A stretch of DNA of 64,000 nucleotides from JAIOSF01 sp963677755 (GCA_963677755.1 OY782506.1:2108001-2172000), one strand, 5' to 3'; shown: positions 50,716-60,571, counted from the stretch's first letter. Made by a program: numbers and translations. The notes: a model not told the origin generated them from the sequence alone.

Positions 50716-52413
50716 TTAGATAGCTTTAGAGTTATCCATCAATACTGGTATAAAAACAAGTGAAACAATAACAGCAGCAATAGTTCCTGAGATTAAAGCA
50801 ACTCCTAGTCCACCAAATACTGGATCACTTGCTAGTAAAGCTGAACCTAAAATAATAGCAATAGCTGTAAGCAAAATAGGTTTTGCTCTTGTAGCACTAG
50901 CTATTGATATAGCTCTTCTTTTTTCAATCTTCTTCTCTTCCATAAGCGATTTTGCAAAATCTATTAATAACAAAGAATTTCTAGAACTAATCCCCATCAA
51001 AGCTATAAATCCTATCAATGAAGTTGCAGTTAAAAAGAAAGTTTCACGAGTGACTAAATCTGCTACAAAATGACCTATGATAACCCCTATAATTGATAAA
51101 AAGCTACCACCAAGAATAATACCACTTATGGCAAACGATTTATAATACACAACTAAAAGTAAAAATATCAAAACCAGTGCCGCAATAAAAGCAGCTCCCA
51201 AATCCCTAAAAGTATCAAGAGTAACTTTCATCTCTCCATCCCATCGCAAGAGATATTTTTCACCTGTGATTTTATCTTTTAAGTGTAAGTCAAACATATA
51301 TGTACTCATACCTGCTTCTTTTGTCACTTCATACTCATCACTAAATTGTTCTATCATTTGTTCTCTTGCTTTAAGGAGTGGATATACTTGACTTACCATT
51401 TTTGTTTCTGCTAATACATTCACCATTGTTTTTAGGTTTTTATGAAATATTGTAGGATTTGAAAAACTTTGTTCAATAGTAACAAGTTCAGTTAGAGGTA
51501 TCATTACACCTTTATCATTCATAAGATTTAAGGAACTTAACTTATTTTGTAAATATTCTTTTTCATTTTTGTCTACTTTTTGCGTCTCTTCACTTAATAC
51601 TACAAAAATACCAATTTGGTCATTGTTTGTAATTGTATTTTTAACACCAGTTACCATCCCCTCAAATGCTAAATAAAGTATCTTATTTACTTGATCAACA
51701 GTAAGTCCTGCTCTTGCAATCTTATCTGTAAGTGGCACAAGTTCATATTTTTTATATACCTCATCACTCATCACATCAATATCTACCAAGCCTTCTGTTT
51801 GTTTTAATATTTTTGCTACTTTTTTTGATAAATCAACTACTTTTGTATTATTATCTCCATACACCTCAACAACTAAAGAAGCTAAAGTAGGAGGACCTGC
51901 TGGCATCTCTATTAATTTTATATTTGTATCTTTATAAAGAGTTGCACATTGTGTTTGCAATAAAGGTCTTAATCGTGTTACCATATTAAATGATTTTTCA
52001 TCTCGCTCTGATTTATCAGTTAAATTCACAACTATTTCACTATACTCCTCCCCCATTTTCATACCACTACCTTTTACAAGTCCTGCATAATCCAAAGGTG
52101 AACCTTGTGCTAAATAAAGTTCTAAATCTATTACCGATTCCTCTTTTTGAAGTATATTTAGAACACATTGTGATATCTCTTTTGTTTGTTCAACTGAGCT
52201 TCCTGTTGGTGCATCTATATATATTGAAAATGTATTTGTACTTTTCCCGGGTAACATTTTTGCCAAGACTAACTTTGTAGGTAACATCATAATAGAAGCT
52301 ACTAAAGCTACTAAAACTATAAGTATTACAAGTAATTTTTTCGACTTATTCATTAAAATATTATGAATAAACTCTTCAAACTTAGTGGTTGTATGTGTAT
52401 TATGATTATCCAT
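50716..52413 (-). CDS. RND efflux pump, C-terminal half
   Basis: 565 aa from ATG 52413, which overlaps the stop of the upstream half in ATGGATAA, with GAGGG about 9 bases before it. It opens with helix TM7 (LLVILIVLVALVASIMML), a periplasmic porter region (SIYIDAPTGSSVEQTKEI, VVEVYGDNNTKVVDLSK), then five more helices including TAIAIILGSALLASDPVFGG. Together with the next gene it makes a full AcrB-like protein (about 1,100 aa). Either a natural split or a frameshift (see findings). Confidence 0.85.
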   Translation of the reverse strand: MDNHNTHTTTKFEEFIHNILMNKSKKLLVILIVLVALVASIMMLPTKLVLAKMLPGKSTNTFSIYIDAPTGSSVEQTKEISQCVLNILQKEESVIDLELYLAQGSPLDYAGLVKGSGMKMGEEYSEIVVNLTDKSERDEKSFNMVTRLRPLLQTQCATLYKDTNIKLIEMPAGPPTLASLVVEVYGDNNTKVVDLSKKVAKILKQTEGLVDIDVMSDEVYKKYELVPLTDKIARAGLTVDQVNKILYLAFEGMVTGVKNTITNNDQIGIFVVLSEETQKVDKNEKEYLQNKLSSLNLMNDKGVMIPLTELVTIEQSFSNPTIFHKNLKTMVNVLAETKMVSQVYPLLKAREQMIEQFSDEYEVTKEAGMSTYMFDLHLKDKITGEKYLLRWDGEMKVTLDTFRDLGAAFIAALVLIFLLLVVYYKSFAISGIILGGSFLSIIGVIIGHFVADLVTRETFFLTATSLIGFIALMGISSRNSLLLIDFAKSLMEEKKIEKRRAISIASATRAKPILLTAIAIILGSALLASDPVFGGLGVALISGTIAAVIVSLVFIPVLMDNSKAI

Positions 52414-54016
52414 TTTTATTACCCTCTTTTGTATGATGAGCACCATCATCATTTCTCTTTATAAGTTTTTTACTTAAATAGGGAGTAAAAATATAAGCGA
52501 TTACTAATGAAGCTAATAAAGCAACTGGAACATTATAAGGGATTGGTTTCATAAATTCTCCCATCATTCCACCCACAAATGCCATTGGAACCATTGTAAG
52601 TATTATAGCTAATGTTGCTACATTAGTTGGAGCTCCTATCTCATCTGTTGCTCGTACTAATAATTCATCCATATCTTTAAACTCACTATTATGGTCATGC
52701 AAATGTCTGTGAATATTTTCAATTACAATAATAGCTGCATCCACAAGCAATCCAAGGGAGAGTAAAAAAGCAAACAGCGTTATACGATTGATAGTTTGGT
52801 CACTTAAATATGCAACAAATAAAGTCACAGCAAGAATAGCAGGAACTGTAAATGTCACTATTAAAGACTCTTTCCAACCAAGAAAAAATACAAGCATAAC
52901 AGTAATAATAACAATAGTAATAACAAGATGATGAACAAGTTCATTTACTGCTTCATTTGCTCTTTTTCCATAGTTTCTTGTGATTGTATATCCAATACCC
53001 TGATTATACAACTCATCTTTGTGTTCTTCAAGTAGTGCCACAACATCATCTGCAACAAATACCGCATTTGTGCCACCAAGTTTTGCAACTGTGAGTGTTA
53101 CTTGTTCATAACTTTTAAAACTATTATCTTCTTTTAGTATAATAGATGCACTTTGTTTATTTTGATTATCAAAACTATCTTTTACTGTTGCAACATCTCT
53201 TAAATAAATAGGACTGCCCATATATTGAGCTACAATAATATTTTGTACATCTTCTACACTATCAATTGCATTTTTAACTCCAAATACAACCAATTCGTTT
53301 TGTGCTGTTTTTGATTTAACATCTGGGACATTAATTGTTAAAGATTTTATAGCTTGAACAATTTGTCCTAAAGAGAGATGATACGCTTTTAGTTTTGATA
53401 AATCTACTTCAACATTATATTGCTCTTTTTTTGCACCTTTAAGTTGTGTTTTTGAAACACTATCTATCTCACTTATTTTATGTTTTAAATCTTGGATAGT
53501 TTTTACAAAAGTATTATAATCAATTGTTTTATTTTTCTGATAAAAAGCAATATTTACTATAGGAATATCAATATCAATATCAAAAGGTTTCACTAAAGGT
53601 TGCATCACTTCTTTTGGAAGTTGATCCATATTTTGCATCACTTTATCATACAATTTAAGATTTGACACTTCCCTATTCTGTCCTATATAATACATCACAT
53701 TAACTATAGCCACACTATTTGAACTCTGTGAGTAAATATGTTCTACACCCTTGATTTCTCGGAGTCTTTGCTCAAGTGGTTCTACTATAATTTTTTCTAT
53801 CTGTTTTGGGCTAAGACCAGGGGCTGGGATAATAATACTTCCACCACTAATAGCTATCTGAGGATCTTCCTCTCTTGGCATAATCTCTAAAGAAAGATAA
53901 CCAATAGCCAAAAGAAATATTGCTAATACTGATGTAAGAGGACTATATAAAAAAGCTTTTGCTAACTTTCCTGCATAATCTTTTACACCTATATGGGATA
54001 AGTTTTCCTCTTTCAT
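52406..54016 (-). CDS. RND efflux pump, N-terminal half
   Basis: 536 aa. It holds TM1 (SPLTSVLAIFLLAIGYLSLE), porter domains (EDPQIAISGGSIIIPAPGLS, VEPLEQRLREIKGVEHIYSQ) and TM2-6, with SLGLLVDAAIIVIENIHRHL in TM4 carrying one of the two Asp used for proton transfer in AcrB. It ends after TM6 at a cytoplasmic loop, so it is a complete first repeat. It is translated after the adaptor gene it touches (shared base 54016). Confidence 0.87.
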   Translation of the reverse strand: MKEENLSHIGVKDYAGKLAKAFLYSPLTSVLAIFLLAIGYLSLEIMPREEDPQIAISGGSIIIPAPGLSPKQIEKIIVEPLEQRLREIKGVEHIYSQSSNSVAIVNVMYYIGQNREVSNLKLYDKVMQNMDQLPKEVMQPLVKPFDIDIDIPIVNIAFYQKNKTIDYNTFVKTIQDLKHKISEIDSVSKTQLKGAKKEQYNVEVDLSKLKAYHLSLGQIVQAIKSLTINVPDVKSKTAQNELVVFGVKNAIDSVEDVQNIIVAQYMGSPIYLRDVATVKDSFDNQNKQSASIILKEDNSFKSYEQVTLTVAKLGGTNAVFVADDVVALLEEHKDELYNQGIGYTITRNYGKRANEAVNELVHHLVITIVIITVMLVFFLGWKESLIVTFTVPAILAVTLFVAYLSDQTINRITLFAFLLSLGLLVDAAIIVIENIHRHLHDHNSEFKDMDELLVRATDEIGAPTNVATLAIILTMVPMAFVGGMMGEFMKPIPYNVPVALLASLVIAYIFTPYLSKKLIKRNDDGAHHTKEGNKNG

Positions 54017-54771
54017 TATTGAGCCTCAATAAAAACTTTTGCATACATCCCTGGATATACTTTTGCATTAGAAGTAAAAGAGATTTTTATCATAAAAGTA
54101 TGTGTCATAGGATTTGAACTAGGAATGATTGATTCAATATTCCCTTTTGTCTCATAATTTAATGATGGTATTACAACTTTTACCTCATCTTTTAACTTTA
54201 CTTTATACAAATCACTTTCAGAAATTTCTGCTGTTATTTTTAAACTACTTAAATCTGTTAACACAAGTGCAGGCATTCCAGGAATTGCCATCTCTCCTGC
54301 TTTAATATTTTTTCTTATTACCACACCATCATTTGGAGCTTTAATTGTTAAATATCTATATTGATTTTCAACCTCTTTTACTTGAGATTTACTCACATTT
54401 ACCATATCTTCAAGATTTTTTGTCCCAAGTTCTAATTGCTCCACATCAAATTTTGAAACCAACCCTTTTTCAAATAATCTTTTATATCTCTCATAGTTTC
54501 TTTTCATTGTTTGATACTGATTTTCATACATTTGTACACCTAAAAGTGCTTGTTGCTTTTTATTATCAATCTCTGTTGAATCAATTGAGTAAAGAATTTG
54601 TCCTTTTTTTACTCTACTTCCTTCGCTTACTTGGACACTTTTGATAAATCCCATAAATCTACTTGTAATAAATTTCTCATTATCTGATATAACTGTAGAG
54701 CTTAACTCTATTGTTTGTCCAAAAGATATATTAACTAAAATAAATAGTGCTATTAAACTTTTTTTCATCAT
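54016..54771 (-). CDS. RND periplasmic adaptor (MFP)
   Basis: 251 aa. Signal peptide 1-18 is followed by a lipoyl/barrel-sandwich half (IKSVQVSEGSRVKKGQILYS), a coiled-coil hairpin (about 70-130, QALLGVQMYENQYQTMKRNY on), then AGEMAIPGMPALVLTDLSSL and the beta-barrel ending in PGMYAKVFIE. It links TolC to the RND pump. It overlaps the tolC-like stop by 4 bases (ATGA). Confidence 0.88.
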   Translation of the reverse strand: MMKKSLIALFILVNISFGQTIELSSTVISDNEKFITSRFMGFIKSVQVSEGSRVKKGQILYSIDSTEIDNKKQQALLGVQMYENQYQTMKRNYERYKRLFEKGLVSKFDVEQLELGTKNLEDMVNVSKSQVKEVENQYRYLTIKAPNDGVVIRKNIKAGEMAIPGMPALVLTDLSSLKITAEISESDLYKVKLKDEVKVVIPSLNYETKGNIESIIPSSNPMTHTFMIKISFTSNAKVYPGMYAKVFIEAQ

Positions 54772-56153
54772 TTTAAACTCTCCCCTAAAGATATTTTTAA
54801 TTTAGCTGCTGCTAAAGATTGTTCGTACTTTGCCATAATAGTTTCTGCATTTGCTTTTTGTTGATTTGCTTGTTGCATAAGTAAATTACTCATATTAATA
54901 AGATGATTTTTATACATTTCAGATGATTGTTCTAACACTTCACTTGAGAGTTTTTGAGCTTTTACTTTTTGTTTTAATACTTTATTTTTTGATTTCAATG
55001 TTAAAATATTTTTTTCTACTTCAAGTTTAATTCCATCTTTCATATATTCAAAGTTATTAAGAATTTGATTATATTCTATTCTTGATTTTTGAGACTTTTT
55101 ACTTGTAACTCCACCATCAAAAAGTGTATAAGAAATTCCAATTGCACCCATATAATAATCTTTTTCTTCTAAATTACTTGTACTAAAAGTATCATCGTTA
55201 TATCCATATTCTGCTTGAATTCCTACTGTTGGATATTTTGCAGCACTATCAAAATCTATTTTTGATTTTAGTGTTTGAGTATTATACTTCATCCATTGAT
55301 AGTCATCTCTACTTTCATATATATTCTCTTGTAGAGTTTGTAACTTTGTTGTATCTACATATACAGATTTAAAATCATCCACATCACTTATAGAATAATC
55401 TGAAGTCAAAAATCGCAAATATGCAATAGCTAATTCAAATCTATTTTGAGCTTCTATTTTTCGAGCTTCAACTCCCATATCATACACTTGAGCTTGTTTT
55501 ACATCAATATTTGTTACCAAACCCTCTTTATATAATTCACTTGCAAACTCTACAAAAGAGTTTGTTGCTTCTTTGGCTTTTTGTGTTGCTTTTATAAATT
55601 CACGAGCTGCAACCGCACCATTATATGCTTTTACAACTTCTAAAGCTAAGTTTTTTTCATCATACATATATTTTGCTTTTTGAGCAAGTAATTGTAACTG
55701 TGCCATCTTTTTTGCACTATCTAATTTAAAACCAGTAAATAATGGTGCTTGATAAACAACTTTTGTTTCATAGTTTGTTCTATAGCCTGGATAATTTAAG
55801 TCATTTGGTTGTGTTTTTAAAAGTGTATTTTGTCCAGCTGATGTTCCTAAGTTACCCATTTGTGCCAAAAATTCATTAAATCCAAATGCACCAAAATCTG
55901 CCTCTCTTGAGGCTAATTTCATACCAAAAACATACCCAGCATTATTTGTTCTACTGATATTTTCCTGAAATACAAGATTCCCATAGTTATAGCCACTTGC
56001 TTCATCTATAGAGATTTTTGCTTTTTCTACCTCTAGTTTTCTTGCTTGTAACCCTTTATTGTTTTCAAGTGTTTTTTCTAAAGATTTATTAAAATCTATT
56101 GTATAAGAGTATAAAAATAGTTGTAAACTTAATATTGAAAAAAATATTTTCAT
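54768..56153 (-). CDS. TolC-family outer-membrane efflux protein
   Basis: 461 aa. Signal peptide 1-17, then two OEP repeats of long helices and short strands: YTIDFNKSLEKTLENNKGLQ opens the first, and DFDSAAKYPTVGIQAEYGYN, ISYTLFDGGVTSKKSQKSRI the second. It provides the outer-membrane duct. It is the second gene after the TetR regulator (3-base gap), so the order is tetR-tolC-adaptor-RND in one operon. Confidence 0.9.
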   Translation of the reverse strand: MKIFFSILSLQLFLYSYTIDFNKSLEKTLENNKGLQARKLEVEKAKISIDEASGYNYGNLVFQENISRTNNAGYVFGMKLASREADFGAFGFNEFLAQMGNLGTSAGQNTLLKTQPNDLNYPGYRTNYETKVVYQAPLFTGFKLDSAKKMAQLQLLAQKAKYMYDEKNLALEVVKAYNGAVAAREFIKATQKAKEATNSFVEFASELYKEGLVTNIDVKQAQVYDMGVEARKIEAQNRFELAIAYLRFLTSDYSISDVDDFKSVYVDTTKLQTLQENIYESRDDYQWMKYNTQTLKSKIDFDSAAKYPTVGIQAEYGYNDDTFSTSNLEEKDYYMGAIGISYTLFDGGVTSKKSQKSRIEYNQILNNFEYMKDGIKLEVEKNILTLKSKNKVLKQKVKAQKLSSEVLEQSSEMYKNHLINMSNLLMQQANQQKANAETIMAKYEQSLAAAKLKISLGESLK

Positions 56154-56156
56154 AAT

Positions 56157-56741
56157 TTACCCCTCTTTTTTCTCAAGTAAATTGCATAGGTTTTCAATAT
56201 ATTCTATAATAACCTCTTTTGGTTTTCTTGCAATAAAAAATCCATCTAATGTAGCAAATATACTTGGTATAAAAGATATTGCATCCTCTTTCAACTCACC
56301 ATTCTCAATCCCATTTTCGATAATTTCTCGTAATATATTAGTATATTTATCCATCATGTTATTTTGATACTCTATTATTGCTGTACTTGGATTGTTTAAG
56401 GTAACAGCTAAAAACTCTTTATATATTTGGCGTTGTGTTTTAACTACTGGATGGTCACTTAAGTATAAGGAGAAAAGATGTTTTATTTTTTCATCTATAG
56501 ATTGGCTTTTTTCCAAACTCTCTTTGAGTTTTGGATCATAGTCCTCTTGTAAACAACTCATAAGTTCAAATATAATATCTTCTTTGTTTGTAAAGTACTC
56601 ATATATGGTACCTTTTCCAATACCAGCTACTTTGGCTATTTCACTTATTGATATATTTACAAAACCTTTTGTTATAAATAGATCACATGTTGATTTAGCT
56701 ATTGCTTTTCTTTTATTAAGTTTTTTTAATTGTTTAGACAT
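56157..56741 (-). CDS. TetR-family repressor of the efflux operon
   Basis: 194 aa. The N-terminal HTH ISISEIAKVAGIGKGTIYEY plus FTNKEDIIFELM is standard TetR/AcrR. The C-terminal ligand domain is all-helical. It is the first gene of the efflux operon and has a perfect palindrome TTGACC-GTT-GGTCAA 13 bases before the start. It probably represses its own operon until a substrate binds. Confidence 0.9.
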   Translation of the reverse strand: MSKQLKKLNKRKAIAKSTCDLFITKGFVNISISEIAKVAGIGKGTIYEYFTNKEDIIFELMSCLQEDYDPKLKESLEKSQSIDEKIKHLFSLYLSDHPVVKTQRQIYKEFLAVTLNNPSTAIIEYQNNMMDKYTNILREIIENGIENGELKEDAISFIPSIFATLDGFFIARKPKEVIIEYIENLCNLLEKKEG

Positions 56742-56753
56742 TTAATACCTTTT

Positions 56754-56768
56754 TTGACCGTTGGTCAA
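56754..56768. promoter_or_regulatory. TetR operator palindrome
   Basis: TTGACCGTTGGTCAA, a perfect 6-bp inverted repeat with a 3-base spacer, lies immediately upstream of the tetR start. It has the form TGACC-N3-GGTCA common for TetR/AcrR operators. Confidence 0.8.
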
Positions 56769-56822
56769 TTTTTATGATATTATAAATTTTCTTAATAATT
56801 AATAAATTAAAGCTATTACTAA

Positions 56823-57692
56823 TTAGATAAGATGTCTATTAAGATACTTTGATAATAATTCACTTAAACTTTTGTTTATCTTCTCATCAAAACCATGCAA
56901 TGACTCTTCACATTTCTTAGATAATTCATTGGCACTTTTTAAAGCACCTTCAATTCCAAGTAAATTAACAAATGAATTTTTATTGGCATCATTAGAAGTT
57001 GTTTTTCCAGCTTCTACTTCACTTTGTACTTCATCTATAATATCATCTTGTATTTGAAATAGTAACCCTATATCAATTCCAAATTGATATAATTTTTCTT
57101 GTACTTCATAAGATAAGTTACCTATAATAGCACCCATTTTTAAACTTGCTGCTATAAGTTTTGCTGTTTTATGAATATGAAGAAATTCCAATTTATCTAA
57201 TGATATTGTTTGATTTTCAAAATAACAATCTATAGCTTGACCAATAATCATCCCATCGATCCCACCATCACTGCTAAGGGTTTTTATAAGTTCTATTTTC
57301 ACATCATTACTTAATGGTGCATTTGCTACTAAATTAAAACTATGAGTATTTAAAGCATCTCCAACTAATATAGCAGTAACCTCATCATAAGATTTATGTA
57401 AAGTTGGGTTTCCTCTTCTTAAATCTGCATTATCCATAGCAGGTAAATCATCATGAATTAAAGAGTAAGTATGAAGATACTCAATTCCAAGTGCTACTGG
57501 CAAACTATTTTTTAATAAAAGTGGTTCTATTGCATTTACTATTGAAAGTATAAGCATTGGTCGAAATCTTTTTCCACCTGCTGTGAGCATATCTTGTAAT
57601 GCCTCTTCAAATATTGGGTGAAAAGTATTAGAGTAGGGAAGATTATCAGACAAATATTCTTCAAATGAATTCAGTAATTCTTCACTTTTCAC
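56823..57692 (-). CDS. ispA: Polyprenyl (farnesyl-type) diphosphate synthase
   Basis: 289 aa. The first Asp-rich motif is LIHDDLPAMDNADLRRGNPT and the second FQIQDDIIDE, both intact. GGKRFRPMLILSIV is the substrate-binding start. Chain length is set near the residues before the first motif (YLHTYSLIHDD), consistent with short-chain synthases, hence FPP synthase. It makes allylic diphosphates for quinones and undecaprenyl carriers. It lies 10 bases after ybaB. Confidence 0.88.
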   Translation of the reverse strand: MKSEELLNSFEEYLSDNLPYSNTFHPIFEEALQDMLTAGGKRFRPMLILSIVNAIEPLLLKNSLPVALGIEYLHTYSLIHDDLPAMDNADLRRGNPTLHKSYDEVTAILVGDALNTHSFNLVANAPLSNDVKIELIKTLSSDGGIDGMIIGQAIDCYFENQTISLDKLEFLHIHKTAKLIAASLKMGAIIGNLSYEVQEKLYQFGIDIGLLFQIQDDIIDEVQSEVEAGKTTSNDANKNSFVNLLGIEGALKSANELSKKCEESLHGFDEKINKSLSELLSKYLNRHLI

Positions 57693-57702
57693 TTGTATAT
57701 TT

Positions 57703-58020
57703 TCACTTACTAAAAGGGTTCATTCCACCCATCATATTCATGGCCATATTTTTTTTAGCTTCATCACTTTGTTTAATAACATCATTCATAGCACTTATTA
57801 GAAGTATTTGTAAAGAATCTTTATCTTCAAGAAGTGAGTCATCTATTTGTAAATCTGTTACTTCTGAATTTCCATTAATTGATAACTCAATCATTCCTCC
57901 ACCAACTTTAGAAGTAAAAACTTGTTTTGCACCCTCTACCTTGGCTTTTTCAGTCATCTCTTGTACTTGACCCATCATCTCATTAAGGTTAATTTTACTT
58001 AAATCAATTCCTTCAAACAT
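57703..58020 (-). CDS. YbaB/EbfC-like nucleoid-associated protein
   Basis: 105 aa. NLNEMMGQVQEMTEKAKVEG, FTSKVGGGMIELSINGNSEV and LQILLISAMNDVIKQSDEAK match the YbaB/EbfC fold, a small dimer that binds DNA. A Met-rich C-terminus (MAMNMMGGMNPFSK) follows. It overlaps panD by one base (TAATG), so it is co-translated with it. The usual recR/dnaX neighbours are absent. Confidence 0.85.
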   Translation of the reverse strand: MFEGIDLSKINLNEMMGQVQEMTEKAKVEGAKQVFTSKVGGGMIELSINGNSEVTDLQIDDSLLEDKDSLQILLISAMNDVIKQSDEAKKNMAMNMMGGMNPFSK

Positions 58021-58400
58021 TAGTGATCACTCCCTATAAGCTCATTTGTGATTTCAGTTATATTATTTTTTTCATCAACATGTACTACTATTGGTTTATA
58101 ACTATCTAATTCATCAGTATGGTATGAACCATATGCAATAACAATTATTTTATCACCAATTTCAACTTTTCTTGCAGCTGCTCCGTTAAGACACATATCT
58201 TTACTTCCACGCTTCCCTTTTATAACATAAGTTGAAAATCGTTCACCATTATTTACATTTACTATTTCAACTTTCTGCCCTACTCTTAAAGAAGCGGCAT
58301 CTAATAAATCTTCATCAACTGTAATTGAACCCACATAATTTAAATTTGCATCTGTAACTGTGGCTCTATGAATTTTACTATACAACATATCAAATGTCAT
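58020..58400 (-). CDS. panD: Aspartate 1-decarboxylase
   Basis: 126 aa. The autocleavage Gly-Ser is in LNYVGSITVDEDLLDAASLR (Gly24-Ser25), forming the pyruvoyl cofactor. TYVIKGKRGSKDMCLNGAAA follows with the conserved Arg and Asn. It makes beta-alanine for pantothenate. It lies 8 bases downstream of the ferredoxin-like gene and is coupled to ybaB. Confidence 0.95.
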   Translation of the reverse strand: MTFDMLYSKIHRATVTDANLNYVGSITVDEDLLDAASLRVGQKVEIVNVNNGERFSTYVIKGKRGSKDMCLNGAAARKVEIGDKIIVIAYGSYHTDELDSYKPIVVHVDEKNNITEITNELIGSDH

Positions 58401-58408
58401 TTTTATCC

Positions 58409-58771
58409 TTATTTTGCTAAAGGTAGAGGCTCACCCCAAAATTGCTCAGGGATAATATACTCTTGGATTGGATTTCCACCAATTAAGTGTTCATCTATAA
58501 TTCTATCTAATTTTTCTTTAGTTAATTGTACATACATATGATGACCTGGTTCTACTAACATCACTGGACCCATTTGACATCGTCCTAAACAGCTTGTTCT
58601 GATTGGTTGTACTGGACCCATAAGTCCTTTTTGCATCATACTTTGTGCCATATGGTTAAATAAGTCTCTTGTTTGTTCTGTTACACATGATGGTTTTGGC
58701 ATACCGGGAGGTGCGCTTTGTTCACATTTAAATATATAAAATGTTGGTTGTGGTATTTGTGGCATTTCCAT
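58409..58771 (-). CDS. Thioredoxin-like [2Fe-2S] ferredoxin
   Basis: 120 aa. Four Cys (C16, C29, C61, C65) in KCEQSAPPGMPKPSC and TSCLGRCQMGPVMLVEPGHH match the thioredoxin-fold [2Fe-2S] ferredoxin family, related to NuoE/HoxE. It is a soluble electron carrier with unknown partner. It heads a short run with panD, ybaB and ispA. Confidence 0.87.
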   Translation of the reverse strand: MEMPQIPQPTFYIFKCEQSAPPGMPKPSCVTEQTRDLFNHMAQSMMQKGLMGPVQPIRTSCLGRCQMGPVMLVEPGHHMYVQLTKEKLDRIIDEHLIGGNPIQEYIIPEQFWGEPLPLAK

Positions 58772-58855
58772 TTTTATTTCCTTAATATTTGTTTCTCATT
58801 TATTTTATTCGCGAATTTTATCCGAGATTACTTAAAACTATCTAAAATGATATTT

Positions 58856-60571
58856 TTAGTAATCTTCTCCCCCATTATGCATAGATAGTTTAAACTCTAT
58901 TACTTTATCTCTTCCATTATTCTTTGCATAATAAAGTGCATCATCCGCATATTTTATCGTTTTCCACAGAGTATCTGCATCGGTTGGATAATAAGCAATT
59001 CCAACACTTAATGTCTTTGAAAAAGTGGTACTATTTGCACTAAAAATTTCTGATTTAAACTTTTCATTAATCATTTTTGCAATATCTAAAGTTTTTCTTT
59101 TTGTGGTATTTTGTAACAATATTAAAAACTCTTCCCCACCATATCGTACTGCGACATCAGAACTTCGCGTAGATTCTTTCATTATTTTTGCTAATTTTTT
59201 TATAACATTATCACCTATATCATGTCCAAAAGTATCATTTACTTTTTTAAAAAAATCAATATCAATCATTAAAACTGCATGGATATTGTCTTTTAAAATT
59301 CGACTCGTTACATTAGAAGCTAACAATTCATTTAAGAATCTTCTATTATACAATGTTGTCATAGGGTCTCTTAATGTAGTTTCTTTTAATATATCCATTA
59401 GAATTTTACTTTCTATTACAGGTTTTGCCATATCAAAATAGTTATTTATAACTGGTATCTCATTTTTAATTCTTTGTATCTCTTCTTTTGAAGATGACTG
59501 TATATGTAAAACAAGCGAGTTTATCTCATCAATATCAAAGTTTAAACAGATATATTCACTGATTTTTTGTTTGCAATTTAAACATAAATCATCAAAATCT
59601 GTTGAATACACATGATTAGAAGTTCTAAAAGCTCGACATACATTTACATTTTCATCTAACTTTATACCATTTAAATCAGCTGAATCAAAAATAATTTCTC
59701 GTATTTTAGTTTTATTATTAATCTCAAAAAGTATAAACTTACTTATATGAAATTTACTTTGTAATATATGTACTATTCTATTATATATCACATTCTTATT
59801 TTCATCAAGTTCTATAGTTTTTTTAAATCTATATATTTCTGAAAGTTCATTTAATCTTTCCGCAACTTTCCCTGCCTCATTTTTTAATTTTGTATCAACT
59901 GTATAAGAAAAATCACCTCGATAAGCTTGAAGTATACCATTCTCTAAATCATCAAAAAGTTTAATATAAGGTCTAATAAAATAGTTTGCCATAAAAATAG
60001 AAATAACTACAATGACTAATACTATAAGTAAAATTTTGGAAGCTATAAATACCCCTTCCATCCTAGTACTACTTACTTCTAAATCCATACTTATCACACC
60101 AAGAACATCCCCCTCTTTAGCAGTGTGGCACTCTAAACAATTTGGATTTGCTTCTGTTGTTGCAATATAGGGTATACTTACTTTTAATATCACATTATCC
60201 ATCGTTTCAATTAATTTTGTTTGTATTTTTTTAGTTTTTATAACTGTATCTTCTAATGATGTTACTCTCGCTTCACCATAAAAACCTTCACCATATTGAT
60301 TTACAACTGAAGGAGCTCTTAGGAGATGGAAATTTTCAACATTTTGATTTGTTGCAATATTATTTAAAAAAAATGCTCTTTTGTCCATAGTTCCATTAAC
60401 CATATGTGCTGTTAATCCATCTCTTACATTTTGTGCTATACTTATTGCTTTATCAGTCGTATTTTTTATACTAAATGCTTTAAAATTATAGATAAACACC
60501 ATTATACTTACAAGTGAAACACTTAATAACATTGCAATTACAATTGTTAAAACTTTTTTATTTGTGCTCAT
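58856..60571 (-). CDS. Membrane diguanylate cyclase with periplasmic c-heme-type sensor
   Basis: 571 aa. TM1 (about 7-30), a periplasmic DUF3365/Tll0287-like domain (about 35-165) with the heme motif NCLECHT (C145, C148, H149), TM2 (about 175-198), HAMP, then a middle region with DLCLNCKQKISEYIC that may bind metal, and a GGDEF domain (about 400-560) with intact YGGEEF and LTR-type LRDPMTTLYNRRFL. It should make c-di-GMP in response to a redox or gas signal read by the heme. It overlaps murE by 14 bases. Confidence 0.88.
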   Translation of the reverse strand: MSTNKKVLTIVIAMLLSVSLVSIMVFIYNFKAFSIKNTTDKAISIAQNVRDGLTAHMVNGTMDKRAFFLNNIATNQNVENFHLLRAPSVVNQYGEGFYGEARVTSLEDTVIKTKKIQTKLIETMDNVILKVSIPYIATTEANPNCLECHTAKEGDVLGVISMDLEVSSTRMEGVFIASKILLIVLVIVVISIFMANYFIRPYIKLFDDLENGILQAYRGDFSYTVDTKLKNEAGKVAERLNELSEIYRFKKTIELDENKNVIYNRIVHILQSKFHISKFILFEINNKTKIREIIFDSADLNGIKLDENVNVCRAFRTSNHVYSTDFDDLCLNCKQKISEYICLNFDIDEINSLVLHIQSSSKEEIQRIKNEIPVINNYFDMAKPVIESKILMDILKETTLRDPMTTLYNRRFLNELLASNVTSRILKDNIHAVLMIDIDFFKKVNDTFGHDIGDNVIKKLAKIMKESTRSSDVAVRYGGEEFLILLQNTTKRKTLDIAKMINEKFKSEIFSANSTTFSKTLSVGIAYYPTDADTLWKTIKYADDALYYAKNNGRDKVIEFKLSMHNGGEDY

